A stretch of DNA of 64,000 nucleotides from Leptolyngbya sp. FACHB-321 (GTDB lineage: Bacteria > Cyanobacteriota > Cyanobacteriia > Leptolyngbyales > Leptolyngbyaceae), in the NCBI RefSeq assembly GCF_014695975.1, contig NZ_JACJPI010000041.1, positions 1 to 64,000 of the forward strand, written 5' to 3'. Position numbers and translations under genes: made by a program. Of this stretch, positions 11,016 to 19,272 are shown piece after piece. How positions within the stretch are numbered: the stretch's first letter is position 1; the number at the start of each line of letters is the position of its first letter. Below the pieces are notes generated by a model. It was given only the letters and a program-made list of their open reading frames with translations. It did no database searches and was not told the origin of the DNA.

Positions 11016-11046
11016 CCCCAGACTACCCATGTTTGGGGCTTTTTGT
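11016..11046 (+). terminator. rho-independent-like hairpin
   Basis: gccccagac-taccc-atgtttggggcttttt. Confidence 0.5.
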
Positions 11047-11521
11047 TGGCAGTGAGATAGTGCTAGGGGCAAGACGCCATGCCACAAGACAAGTAACGCC
11101 ACTGCTCCCACAGTGGACAGCCGTTCACGCCACAGCCACAAACCCCATGTCAGAACCAACCCAACCCAACGCCAAGACCGAGTCCACTGACGCTACAGAT
11201 CGTAGCTTGCAGCAAGACTTCAACCAGTGCCTCGATCAGTGGGTGGTAGAAGGCGAAGTGAACCTTGTCTGGTTAACTGCCTTGGTTATGGCGCAGGCAC
11301 AACAACTTAAAGCCGAGACCGACGAGTACCAGGCGCTCAGCGAGCGACTGGCTGAAACACCAACCCAACCACAAGTCAAGGCAGTCGTCAAAAAGGTGTC
11401 AGAGCACACAAGATTAGCGGATAGGACTGGTAGCCCCGCGCCTTCAGGTCGAGGTGGAAAGTCCAACGAGCTTTTAAGCGCCGTCTCCTGGCTGTTTAGT
11501 GCGTATGGTGTGGATCGTTGA
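11033..11521 (+). CDS. hypothetical protein
   Basis: 162-aa ORF; the likely internal start is MSEPTQPNAKTE; no family recognised. Confidence 0.45.
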   Translation: MGLFVGSEIVLGARRHATRQVTPLLPQWTAVHATATNPMSEPTQPNAKTESTDATDRSLQQDFNQCLDQWVVEGEVNLVWLTALVMAQAQQLKAETDEYQALSERLAETPTQPQVKAVVKKVSEHTRLADRTGSPAPSGRGGKSNELLSAVSWLFSAYGVDR

Positions 11522-11529
11522 TTTAACGT

Positions 11530-11826
11530 TCAATCACCGCTTGGCTGACCTTGCCAGCCGTAGAATGCCAGTAAGAGCGCAAACACTAAGAGCCAAGGCT
11601 TAAGTAAGCAAAAATAAACATAGGGCTGAATCATCAGTTGTAAGTTGTGGAAGCGACTCGTCCAACTGCATGATGAATGCCAGCAAGCATGAGCACGAAA
11701 TTTCTCAATGAACGGCTCTTGAGGGGCAGCCTTGCCAGAATTTAGCCCGCTGCATGGTAAGCTCACCAGCAGATAGGCACTACTGACGCTTTCCCACCAC
11801 CGCTCTATCTGGATATAATGCGTCAC
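11530..11826 (-). mobile_element. IS701-like transposase C-terminal remnant
   Basis: IERWWESVSSAYLLVSL...HNLQLMIQPYVYFCLLKPWL pattern resembling C-termini of cyanobacterial IS701-type transposases; no upstream catalytic portion. Confidence 0.5.
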
Positions 11827-11964
11827 TCGATAATCCGCCCACCCTAACTTGTCTCGAGCGAAATACCGCAGCCTTGCACCTTTACACTAAAGTTGGGTTT
11901 GTTGCTGAACGCTCGCGGTGGCAAGGGGGCGTCAGCTTTGGCTTGAAATGCCGTTGTAGCAACA

Positions 11965-12050
11965 GCCCAAGCAACTAGCTGCACCGGCATACATTCAAGC
12001 TAGCGTTAGGAGGCATCGGTTATTGCAGCCGGTAACCACAAGCGTCATGC
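11965..12050 (+). other. attC-like site (degenerate)
   Basis: gcaactagctgcaccggc...gccggtaaccacaagcgtcatgc, same layout as the clearer sites at 16.2, 16.9 and 21.8 kb. Confidence 0.35.
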
Positions 12051-12152
12051 CACTTACATTATGGGTGGCGACGGTAGTTAAGCATCCCTCTGTGAGTTCC
12101 ATCCGTCAAGTTTTGTGTTTGGTTAGGGTGAGTGTTTGTCAGTCTCAGTCAC

Positions 12153-12608
12153 TTAGCGCTTCGCATAAGCAACTAACGCAACGCCTAAAACCACCAGTAC
12201 AGCGCCTGCAATGCGTGTTGGGCTAGCGGGATACTTTGCCAGCCCAAGCGCGCCGTAGTGATCCAGCAAGAGGGCGGCAATCATCTGACCGGCGATCGTC
12301 AGCGCCAGTGCCAGCGCGGCTCCAATCCTCGGTGTGGCGAAAATGGTGGACCAGACATACAACGTGCCTAAGCAGCCGCCCACCCACATCCACCAAGCGG
12401 TTTGAGCCAGCGTCGTTGCAGCGGGAAGGGGAGACCGTGCAGCGACGCAAAGCGCGAGTGATGCTAAGGTGCCGGCAAGATAGGAAATAAATGTCACCTG
12501 CATCGGTTCACCCACATAGCGCCGCAACAGCGTGTTCAGCGCCACTTGAATCGGTAGAATAGCGCCGCCAACCAACGCCGCCAGCAGGTAGAGCGTTCGT
12601 CCATGCAT
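12153..12608 (-). CDS. DMT-superfamily transporter (YdcZ/DUF606-like)
   Basis: LVGGAILPIQVALNTLLRRYVGEPMQVTFISYLAGTLASLAL; four-TM small transporter pattern. Confidence 0.8.
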   Translation of the reverse strand: MHGRTLYLLAALVGGAILPIQVALNTLLRRYVGEPMQVTFISYLAGTLASLALCVAARSPLPAATTLAQTAWWMWVGGCLGTLYVWSTIFATPRIGAALALALTIAGQMIAALLLDHYGALGLAKYPASPTRIAGAVLVVLGVALVAYAKR

Positions 12609-12629
12609 CGTAGAACCTCTCGTTCGATT

Positions 12630-12647
12630 TATCTTGATATTGAGATA
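12630..12647. promoter_or_regulatory. candidate MarR operator in the divergent promoter region
   Basis: tatcttgatattgagata imperfect palindrome between the DMT transporter (-) and MarR (+) genes. Confidence 0.4.
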
Positions 12648-12715
12648 CTTGAAGGTAAGATTATTCTAGAAGTTCTTTTGATGTCAAGATAGTTAGGAGC
12701 CAGAAACTTTGATGA

Positions 12716-13219
12716 GTGCATGGGACGATGGAACTTGATCCAGTCGATCAGATTTTGGGGCAATGGCAGCGAGAACGTCCTGATTTAGATGTTTCACCCA
12801 TGGGCATCATTGGGCGCATGGGGCGGTTAGCCAAGCACTTAGAACGAGCCATTCAAAAGACATTTTCAGACTTTGGTTTAACCGCTGGAGAGTTTGACGT
12901 GTTAGCAACGCTCCGTCGTTCTGGTGAACCGTACCAACTGTCACCCACCGCGTTGTTTCACACGCTCATGGTTTCATCAGGGACGATGACGCATCGTCTT
13001 GATCGCTTAGAACAAGCTGACCTTGTGAGGCGTACTCCTGATCCAAGCGATCGACGAGGCACGCTCATCATGCTGACAAATGCAGGCTTGACGCTGATTG
13101 AGAAGGCTGTTGAAGCGCATGTTGCTAATGAACATCGCCTTCTTAGCGTTCTGGAAGCACCAGAACGTGAAGCACTCATCCTCTTGCTTCGTAAACTGTT
13201 AGTTTCGTTCGAGGAGTAG
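12716..13219 (+). CDS. MarR family transcriptional regulator
   Basis: LTAGEFDVLATLRRSGEPYQLSPTALFHTLMVSSGTMTHRLDRLEQADLVRRTPDPSDRRGTLIMLT. Confidence 0.9.
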   Translation: MHGTMELDPVDQILGQWQRERPDLDVSPMGIIGRMGRLAKHLERAIQKTFSDFGLTAGEFDVLATLRRSGEPYQLSPTALFHTLMVSSGTMTHRLDRLEQADLVRRTPDPSDRRGTLIMLTNAGLTLIEKAVEAHVANEHRLLSVLEAPEREALILLLRKLLVSFEE

Positions 13220-13278
13220 CCGTTGCAACTCATTGAAGGCTGTTTCAAGTTGAGCGCTAAGCGCAGCAAGGCAACAGA

Positions 13279-15217
13279 ATCGGGTCGAGGAAGGCATTTA
13301 ACCTTCCCCTCCCACACCACCCATCATGCGGGTCCGCAATGGGCGGTTCATGACGATGCGCAAACAAGACTGATGACTTAAACGTATCCTTGAACCTTCA
13401 TCCAAAGTTGTTTAATCGCTAGCAATCCCTGTTGCTCTAACCACTCATTCGTCATTCCCGTATGCGTTGCTAACGTCTTTGACAAGCGCCAATAGCCTTT
13501 ACGACTAATGCCCGTCCAAATCGCCTGACGCTTTGTTGTCCCGAGTTTGAGCAAGTTGGTGATGCGGGTTCTGGGTCTACGCCACTGCTTCCAGTAACAC
13601 ATCCGAATCCGCCGCCTCAACCAACCGTCTAACGCCTCAATGGGACTGTAATGTTGGGAAATGCCGAAGTAGTTCATCCAGCCTCGTAGGTATCGATTCA
13701 ATCGCTCGATTCGTGCTGCCATTGAGACTCCCCAACTGCGTGAGGTTAACCCCTTCAGTCGGTGTTTGAAGTCTTGCAGAGCTTGGCTAGAGGTAAAGAT
13801 CCGAATGCCCCGGAAGGTAAATCCCAGGTATTCGAGGTCTTCGATCCTGACCACCCGACTTTTCTCGCGATTGACCTTCAGCTTCAGCTTTTGGGTTAGG
13901 TAACGGCTAATGTTCGCCATCACCCGTCGCCCTGCCCGTCTACTTTTGACCAGGATCACCAGGTCATCCATATAACGGACAAAGTGATGCCCTCTCGCTT
14001 CAAGCTGTTTGTCGAGATCGTCCAACAGGATATTGGACAATAACGGTGATAAGGGCGACCCTTGCGGCGTCCCCCAGTCCGTCGCCTCAATCGCGCTACC
14101 GACTAACACCCCTGCTCTCAGGTAACGACCTATCAGCCTTAAAAGCACTTTGTCAGTGACTTGCCGGGCAAGGCGGGACATCAAGACATCGTGGTTGACC
14201 GTATCAAAGAATTTCTCTAGATCCAGGTCAACCGCATACCGATAGCCCTCTTTAACAAAGGTCTTCACCTGCCGGATGGCACCGTGAGCAGAACGTTTGG
14301 GTCGGCTCCCAAAACTTGACTCGGAAAATCCAGGGTCAAAGATGGGAGTCAGCACTTGCAGAATGGCTTGTTGGATCACCCGGTCAACGACACAAGGGAC
14401 TCCCAACTTTCGCTCTCCCTTGCCGTGGGGCTTGGGAATGACCACCCGTCGCACGGGACGCGGTTGGTAGTTGCCATTCATCAGGGATTGGCGAATCTCA
14501 CTCCAATGCTCCCGCGCATGGGCTGGGAAATCTTCCAAGGTCATTCCGTCACTGCCGGGTGCCCCTTTGTTCGATTTCACTCGTTCCCAGGCTCGTTTCA
14601 CATTGTCGCGCTCTAAGATTCGCGCCATCAGGTTGTCTAAGGCTGGCTCTCTGTCAGCACGCCAAACCCCATCTCCCCCATGCGGGTTCATTGATGAGCT
14701 TGAGTTGTTCATGGCTCCTCCTTAGTTCATTCATGTTTGTCCCTTCGCTCCCACAAGGGGAACTACTATGGACTCTGCTGACTTCTGTAAGGCTGGACGG
14801 CAGGAGTTTCCTCCTGTCGGGCTGTTCTCGCAGCTTTAGGGTTCTGTGGCTTCCTAACCGTTTCCAGCTAGACCTCAATCAGGCTCCCATGACGGCTTGA
14901 ACCGCTTCCTTACAGACCTCCCCAGATAAGAACGTGAACTGTCCCTGCACAACCGCGTCATTTACTGTGTTCCCTGAACCAGACGGCTTCGTTGTGTTGT
15001 GCCAACTCGCCCCAAGAATCTCAGCCTTCTATGACGTTTCTGTTCGTCGGCTTGCAGGTTTGCCGCTGGCTTCCTTCAGACCCTTCCTCACGGAAGCGCC
15101 CTTGCCTTAGGCTAGTCGTTGTTGTCACTCGGCTCCTATCACTTTCGAGCATTTGGACACTGGTTCTCCGACAGGGGACTTTCACCCCATTAGTTCACGC
15201 CCATGCTGGGCGTACAC
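13279..15217 (-). mobile_element. group II intron
   Basis: Minus-strand 5' end GTGTACGCCCAGCATGGGCGTGAACTAATGGGGTGAAAGTCCCC; RT ORF inside; domain V-like hairpin accgcccattgcggacccgcatgatgggtggt and 3' end cgacccgAT. Confidence 0.75.
13378..14712 (-). CDS. ltrA: group II intron reverse transcriptase/maturase
   Basis: RT motifs incl. GVPCVVDRVIQQAILQVL, AVDLDLEKFFDTVNHD, GTPQGSPLSPLLSNILLDDLD, FVRYMDDLVIL; maturase region LRGWMNYFG. Confidence 0.92.
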   Translation of the reverse strand: MNNSSSSMNPHGGDGVWRADREPALDNLMARILERDNVKRAWERVKSNKGAPGSDGMTLEDFPAHAREHWSEIRQSLMNGNYQPRPVRRVVIPKPHGKGERKLGVPCVVDRVIQQAILQVLTPIFDPGFSESSFGSRPKRSAHGAIRQVKTFVKEGYRYAVDLDLEKFFDTVNHDVLMSRLARQVTDKVLLRLIGRYLRAGVLVGSAIEATDWGTPQGSPLSPLLSNILLDDLDKQLEARGHHFVRYMDDLVILVKSRRAGRRVMANISRYLTQKLKLKVNREKSRVVRIEDLEYLGFTFRGIRIFTSSQALQDFKHRLKGLTSRSWGVSMAARIERLNRYLRGWMNYFGISQHYSPIEALDGWLRRRIRMCYWKQWRRPRTRITNLLKLGTTKRQAIWTGISRKGYWRLSKTLATHTGMTNEWLEQQGLLAIKQLWMKVQGYV

Positions 15218-15271
15218 AAATTGTTGGAGCGGCAAACAGAGCCTTTTCGCTTTGTTTCGGTGTTGCTTGTC

Positions 15272-15297
15272 GCCGCTCAACGGCAGCGTTATGCGGC
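15272..15297 (+). other. right part of attC-like site split by the group II intron (left part about 13222-13278)
   Basis: gccgctcaacggcagcgttatgcggc; left arm ttgagcgc at about 13250 is complementary to cgctcaa. Confidence 0.5.
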
Positions 15298-15397
15298 TTC
15301 GGTTATGGATGGTAGCTGTAGTTTAAAGGCAAGCTGTTTTTGTTGAGTGCTAAGTTAGATTCCTAATGCATCTTCATCAGCTTCATGAGACATTGCA

Positions 15398-16156
15398 ATG
15401 GAGTCACGTATTCAGTCGTACCTACGTGTTGCAGCTAGCCATCAACGCGATACAGAGCGCATTGGTTCCTTTCTCGCTACCTTCTCTCGTTCCAACGCTA
15501 ATCCTTTCCTCAACTACGCGATTCCCGATGACAACGCCACACCATCACTGGCAGATGTGATCGCTCTGATCGCTGCCTACGAGAAACGTTTGCGCAAACC
15601 GCGCTTAGAGTATGTTGCACAGTTAGCCCCTGCGGTTGAAGGGGTGCTGATGGATGCGGGCTTTCACGTTGAAGGACGTCTGCCGCTCATGGCTTGCGCT
15701 CCTGGTTCAGAGCAAGGCCTGCCCGTTCCTTCAGGGATCGAGTTGATTTTGCCAGCTTCTGATGCTGATCTGCTGGCTACAGTCGCGGTTCAGAACGAAG
15801 CGTATGGTGCTCCTCCTCCAGACTCCGCCGCGATCGCCCAACTGCAACACAGCCTTGAAGTCGGTGGAATCGCTGTTTTAGCTCGAATGGAGGCAACCGG
15901 TGAACCTGTGGGTGCGGGTGTCTGTACGGTTCCTTATCATCAAACAACGGAAATTGCAGGTATTGGTGTGCGTGCAGCCTTCCGCCGTCGAGGTGTGGCA
16001 GGAGCGCTGACAACTCGATTGGTACAAGAAGCGTTTACGGCAAACATTTCAGTCCCCTTCCTAATGGCAGCACATGAAGCGGAGGAAAGGCTTTACGCGC
16101 GTGCAGGGTTTGCTGTCGTTGGCAAGATCCTACATATCTCGCGCCCAATAACGTAG
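15398..16156 (+). CDS. GNAT family N-acetyltransferase
   Basis: AGIGVRAAFRRRGVAGALTTRLVQEAF...ERLYARAGFAVVGKILHISRP. Confidence 0.8.
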   Translation: MESRIQSYLRVAASHQRDTERIGSFLATFSRSNANPFLNYAIPDDNATPSLADVIALIAAYEKRLRKPRLEYVAQLAPAVEGVLMDAGFHVEGRLPLMACAPGSEQGLPVPSGIELILPASDADLLATVAVQNEAYGAPPPDSAAIAQLQHSLEVGGIAVLARMEATGEPVGAGVCTVPYHQTTEIAGIGVRAAFRRRGVAGALTTRLVQEAFTANISVPFLMAAHEAEERLYARAGFAVVGKILHISRPIT

Positions 16157-16187
16157 ACAATGACAATTAAGCCTGTCAGCGATGGCA

Positions 16188-16275
16188 GCATAACAAAGCC
16201 CATGCACACCGACCACCGAGCGGTTATCCTTGGAAATCCAAGGAGCTTTGCAGCGGGTGATGGGCACCGTTATGT
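16188..16275 (+). other. attC-like recombination site
   Basis: GCATAACaaagcccatgcacacc...gggtgatgggcaccGTTATGT; imperfect inverted arms gcccat(gca)cacc/ggtgatgggc. Confidence 0.65.
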
Positions 16276-16295
16276 GGAAAGCCAATAGAGGGTAA

Positions 16296-16856
16296 ATGGA
16301 GATCACTACAACCTATAAAGCAGTGGATAGAACCGCATGGCGTTCTTGGCTTGAGCAACATCATGCTACAACCAAGGAGATTTGGTTGTTGTTTGATGAT
16401 GTTCCTGAGGCCTTAACTATTTCCTACCTTGATGCCGTTGAGGAAGCAATTTGTTTTGGTTGGATTGACAGTGTACAAAAACGCTTCTCAACCCATGAGC
16501 GTGTTCAGCGATTTACGCCTCGGAAAAAGCGAAGTAACTGGACAGAATTAAATAAGGAACGTGCTTGCCGTCTGGTTCGATTGGGCATGATGACTGATGC
16601 TGGATTTGCAACGCTCCCTGATCTAACCGCCAAGTTTAAGGTTCCCAAAGATATTGTTGAGGCACTTAAGGCAGAACCTGATGCTTGGTCTAACTTCCTT
16701 ACATTCCCCGCTTTGTATCGGCGAGTACGCATCGGATATATTGAGAAAATACGAAAAAATCAAAGCGAATTTGAGCGGCGACTTCGGAATTTTGTGAACA
16801 AAACTGCCCGCAACCAAATGTTTGGCAATTGGAATGATCAAGGAAGACTTATTTAA
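16296..16856 (+). CDS. YdeI/OmpD-associated family protein
   Basis: WLEQHHATTKEIWLLFDD...LDAVEEAICFGWIDSVQKRFSTHERVQRFTPRKKRSNWTELNKERACRL. Confidence 0.8.
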   Translation: MEITTTYKAVDRTAWRSWLEQHHATTKEIWLLFDDVPEALTISYLDAVEEAICFGWIDSVQKRFSTHERVQRFTPRKKRSNWTELNKERACRLVRLGMMTDAGFATLPDLTAKFKVPKDIVEALKAEPDAWSNFLTFPALYRRVRIGYIEKIRKNQSEFERRLRNFVNKTARNQMFGNWNDQGRLI

Positions 16857-16882
16857 ATTAGTTGCAGGAATCTTAATCCACA

Positions 16883-16965
16883 TGGCAACCGCGATGCACC
16901 GGAACTTTGGAGTAAGCTAGCTAGTACCCGGAGTTGTCTGAGTCCGGTGATCGCGAACGTTATAT
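16883..16965 (+). other. attC-like recombination site
   Basis: tggcaaccgcgatgcaccgga...tccggtgatcgcgaacGTTATAT; arms cgcgat(g)caccgga/tccggtgatcgcg. Confidence 0.7.
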
Positions 16966-17003
16966 GGCTTGAGTTATCTGTGGGGACGTACACTTATTTA
17001 TTG

Positions 17004-17807
17004 ATGGCTGAAGATTTTTCTGTTGCTCAAAAGCTTGGCTGTGATAAGTATGCGCTAGACAACTGCATTCTTGTTAAAGCCCCCGTTGAAGCTGTCAACA
17101 CTGTTGTTCAGCAATCTTTTGGGTTTGAGGTGCGATCTCATTGCAAGCTTGCTGACTATGTTGATGCCAATAAAGCTTCATGGAAGGAAGTTGAGCGACA
17201 TCGACAAGTTAGAAACTTAAGACCTAATAAATCGCTACCTCCAATATTGTGGGCAGTTCCGTTTTGGCGATATCTCAAGCACCAGTGGGCTATTTTGCCT
17301 CTTTCAGGTACAGAAGAATCGATTGCTTTTGCATTAGCGCTACTCTTAAATACTGATGTCATTACCTTTCATGATTCTCATCATGCTTCTTTCAATGAGT
17401 TCAAGGTTTTTCGCAGAGATCGACTCGTTGAGCATTATTTATTTGGATTTGAATGTGGAAAAGACTTTAAGGATGGTTGGGACATCAAGCTAGAGGACTC
17501 TGAGTTTGACACTTGGAGCAACTATGAACATCGATTCAAAAGCTCCATCAGGCAAGTTTCCGAAGCAGAATTAAGAGCGGCATTTTTAGCAAGGAAACAT
17601 GACAGGGACAACAGAGGTTTTCTAGATGCTTGCCTTAAGTATTACAGCGCTTACATTCCGCTGAAGGAGGAAACTCCATATCACTATCATGGTGAATGGA
17701 ACTCAGATTTCCAGAAATGGGACTCAACTGTGGAAAGGATGGATATGATGGTCATACCGCCTAATTGGGGTTACGCTGATTGGAAAATAATCGATCGCAG
17801 CACATAG
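17004..17807 (+). CDS. hypothetical cassette protein
   Basis: Within a 286-aa ORF (16947-17807) that begins inside the attC-like site; likely start MAEDFSVAQKLGCDKYALDNC. Confidence 0.6.
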   Translation: MAEDFSVAQKLGCDKYALDNCILVKAPVEAVNTVVQQSFGFEVRSHCKLADYVDANKASWKEVERHRQVRNLRPNKSLPPILWAVPFWRYLKHQWAILPLSGTEESIAFALALLLNTDVITFHDSHHASFNEFKVFRRDRLVEHYLFGFECGKDFKDGWDIKLEDSEFDTWSNYEHRFKSSIRQVSEAELRAAFLARKHDRDNRGFLDACLKYYSAYIPLKEETPYHYHGEWNSDFQKWDSTVERMDMMVIPPNWGYADWKIIDRST

Positions 17808-17919
17808 CACGAAGCTTTTAGTGGTGAGTTCGATGTTACTTGCATCCGCTGAACGCAATCGTTATGCCGCTTGAGTTTCGGGTGGCGGTAGTTGGGAACG
17901 TAGCTGTGGTTAGCCAGCA

Positions 17920-18522
17920 TCAAGATAGCTTGCCTCTCAATCGATTGCATTCATCTAGTAGCACGTTGAGTTCCGCGGCAACTTTCCACGGATTGCGCCC
18001 TTTGAATGGGGCAGCGATAACTGCTTCGTAAGGATTTTTCCCAGTTTGTTTAACAGCATCGAGCGCGGCTTTGTTAGAAAGTCCTCGTCCAGCTACAAGC
18101 CAAGCTGCTAAAACATGCCCCGTGCGCCCAACTCCGCCAGAGCAATGAACAACAACCTTTGCATCATTCCGATTAGCAGTTGCTAAGAACGGTAAAATTT
18201 GGTGGGTGAGAACTTCTGGAGTGGCAAAGTGAAAATCCTCGATCGGTGTCCAACATACGTGGTCGAGTCCAAAGGTCTGTCGGTAAATATCAAGTAGATT
18301 GGCATAGCGAGTCAGTTGAGATTCAGGAAGCAAACAGCAAACATGCTTGATGTCCTGATTCTGCATAAATTCAATCCACTTAGTTACTTGCTCGTTGCTA
18401 TAGCCAGGGCGAGCAGAGCCAAACACGATCGATTCATTCTTTGAAGCGGCAGCAAATTTATACATAGTGAGTGCATTGAGTTGCTCAACGGTTGATTGCT
18501 GATTGATGATCAACGAGGTCAT
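17920..18522 (-). CDS. tyrosine/dual-specificity-type protein phosphatase
   Basis: HCSGGVGRTG active-site (HCX5R) in VVVHCSGGVGRTGHVLAAWLVAGRG; likely start MTSLIINQQS. Confidence 0.8.
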   Translation of the reverse strand: MTSLIINQQSTVEQLNALTMYKFAAASKNESIVFGSARPGYSNEQVTKWIEFMQNQDIKHVCCLLPESQLTRYANLLDIYRQTFGLDHVCWTPIEDFHFATPEVLTHQILPFLATANRNDAKVVVHCSGGVGRTGHVLAAWLVAGRGLSNKAALDAVKQTGKNPYEAVIAAPFKGRNPWKVAAELNVLLDECNRLRGKLS

Positions 18523-18884
18523 TGAGTTTTCTGTACTGGAAAGCTTGTCTCGAGATCGACGCTCTAGCCGTTTTAAATGCTCTTGCCCCCAATCACAAAG
18601 AGGTTCTAACACAGGAATAAGGCTTTTCCATAAGCTGTGAATGAGTACTCCACTCTGGGAGGTACATCGGATTGAACATTACGATTCACAATCTCATCTT
18701 TCTCTAATGCTCGAAGCTGTTGTATCAGCAGCTTCTCAGTAATCTCGGGAATTAAACATTTGAGTTTGCTGAAGCGTTTTCCGACATCTTTCAGGTGCCA
18801 CAAACTTAGAAGCTTCCATTTACTACCAATGATTTTGATCGTAGTTTGTACAAATACGGTTTCCTCTAGTTGCGTTGCTGTCAT
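18523..18884 (-). pseudogene. HxlR family regulator, apparent 1-nt frameshift
   Basis: Frame 1 IIGSKWKLLSLWHLKDVGKRFSKLKCLIPEITEKLLIQQLRALE...PPRVEYSFTAYGKALFLC*; expected C-terminus (SLIP)VLEPLCDWGQEHLKRLERR continues in the adjacent frame. Confidence 0.75.
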
Positions 18885-18918
18885 TTACCTGGACTCCTCA
18901 GAGCATGGACTTACAAGT

Positions 18919-18938
18919 TGCTTACAAAAAAGTAAGTA
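18919..18938. promoter_or_regulatory. candidate HxlR operator
   Basis: tgCTTACaaaaaaGTAAGta inverted repeat upstream of the HxlR start. Confidence 0.45.
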
Positions 18939-19272
18939 CTTCCCAAAAAAACAGTTGAAGTATACCTTTATAGTTGATTTAAATGCTTGGGAGATGATTA
19001 TGCTTTTTCCTGCGGAAGTCGTGGCGATCGCCCCAGCATTTTCTATTGTGGCAACAATTCAGATGCTAAGAAGACGGTTGCTCAACTCATGGAGGATTGT
19101 GAGTATGAAGCCATTGACGCAGGCATGTTAGTTGTAGCTCGTTCTCTAGAAACCTTGGCAACTGTTTGGGTACAGTTTGCAGTTGCTAGTCAATTATTTT
19201 CAAATCTTGGGCTGAAAGCACTGCAACGCTAACTCATGGCATCACAATTCATTTGGAGCATTGGAAAGTTAG

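Noticed and set aside
12223-12490. Overlapping ORFs 12223-12450 and 12236-12490
   Set aside because: Shadow frames of the DMT transporter gene; Arg/Ser-rich composition typical of spurious GC-rich frames.
14356-14900. Plus-strand ORFs over the group II intron
   Set aside because: Antisense to the RT coding sequence and structured intron RNA.
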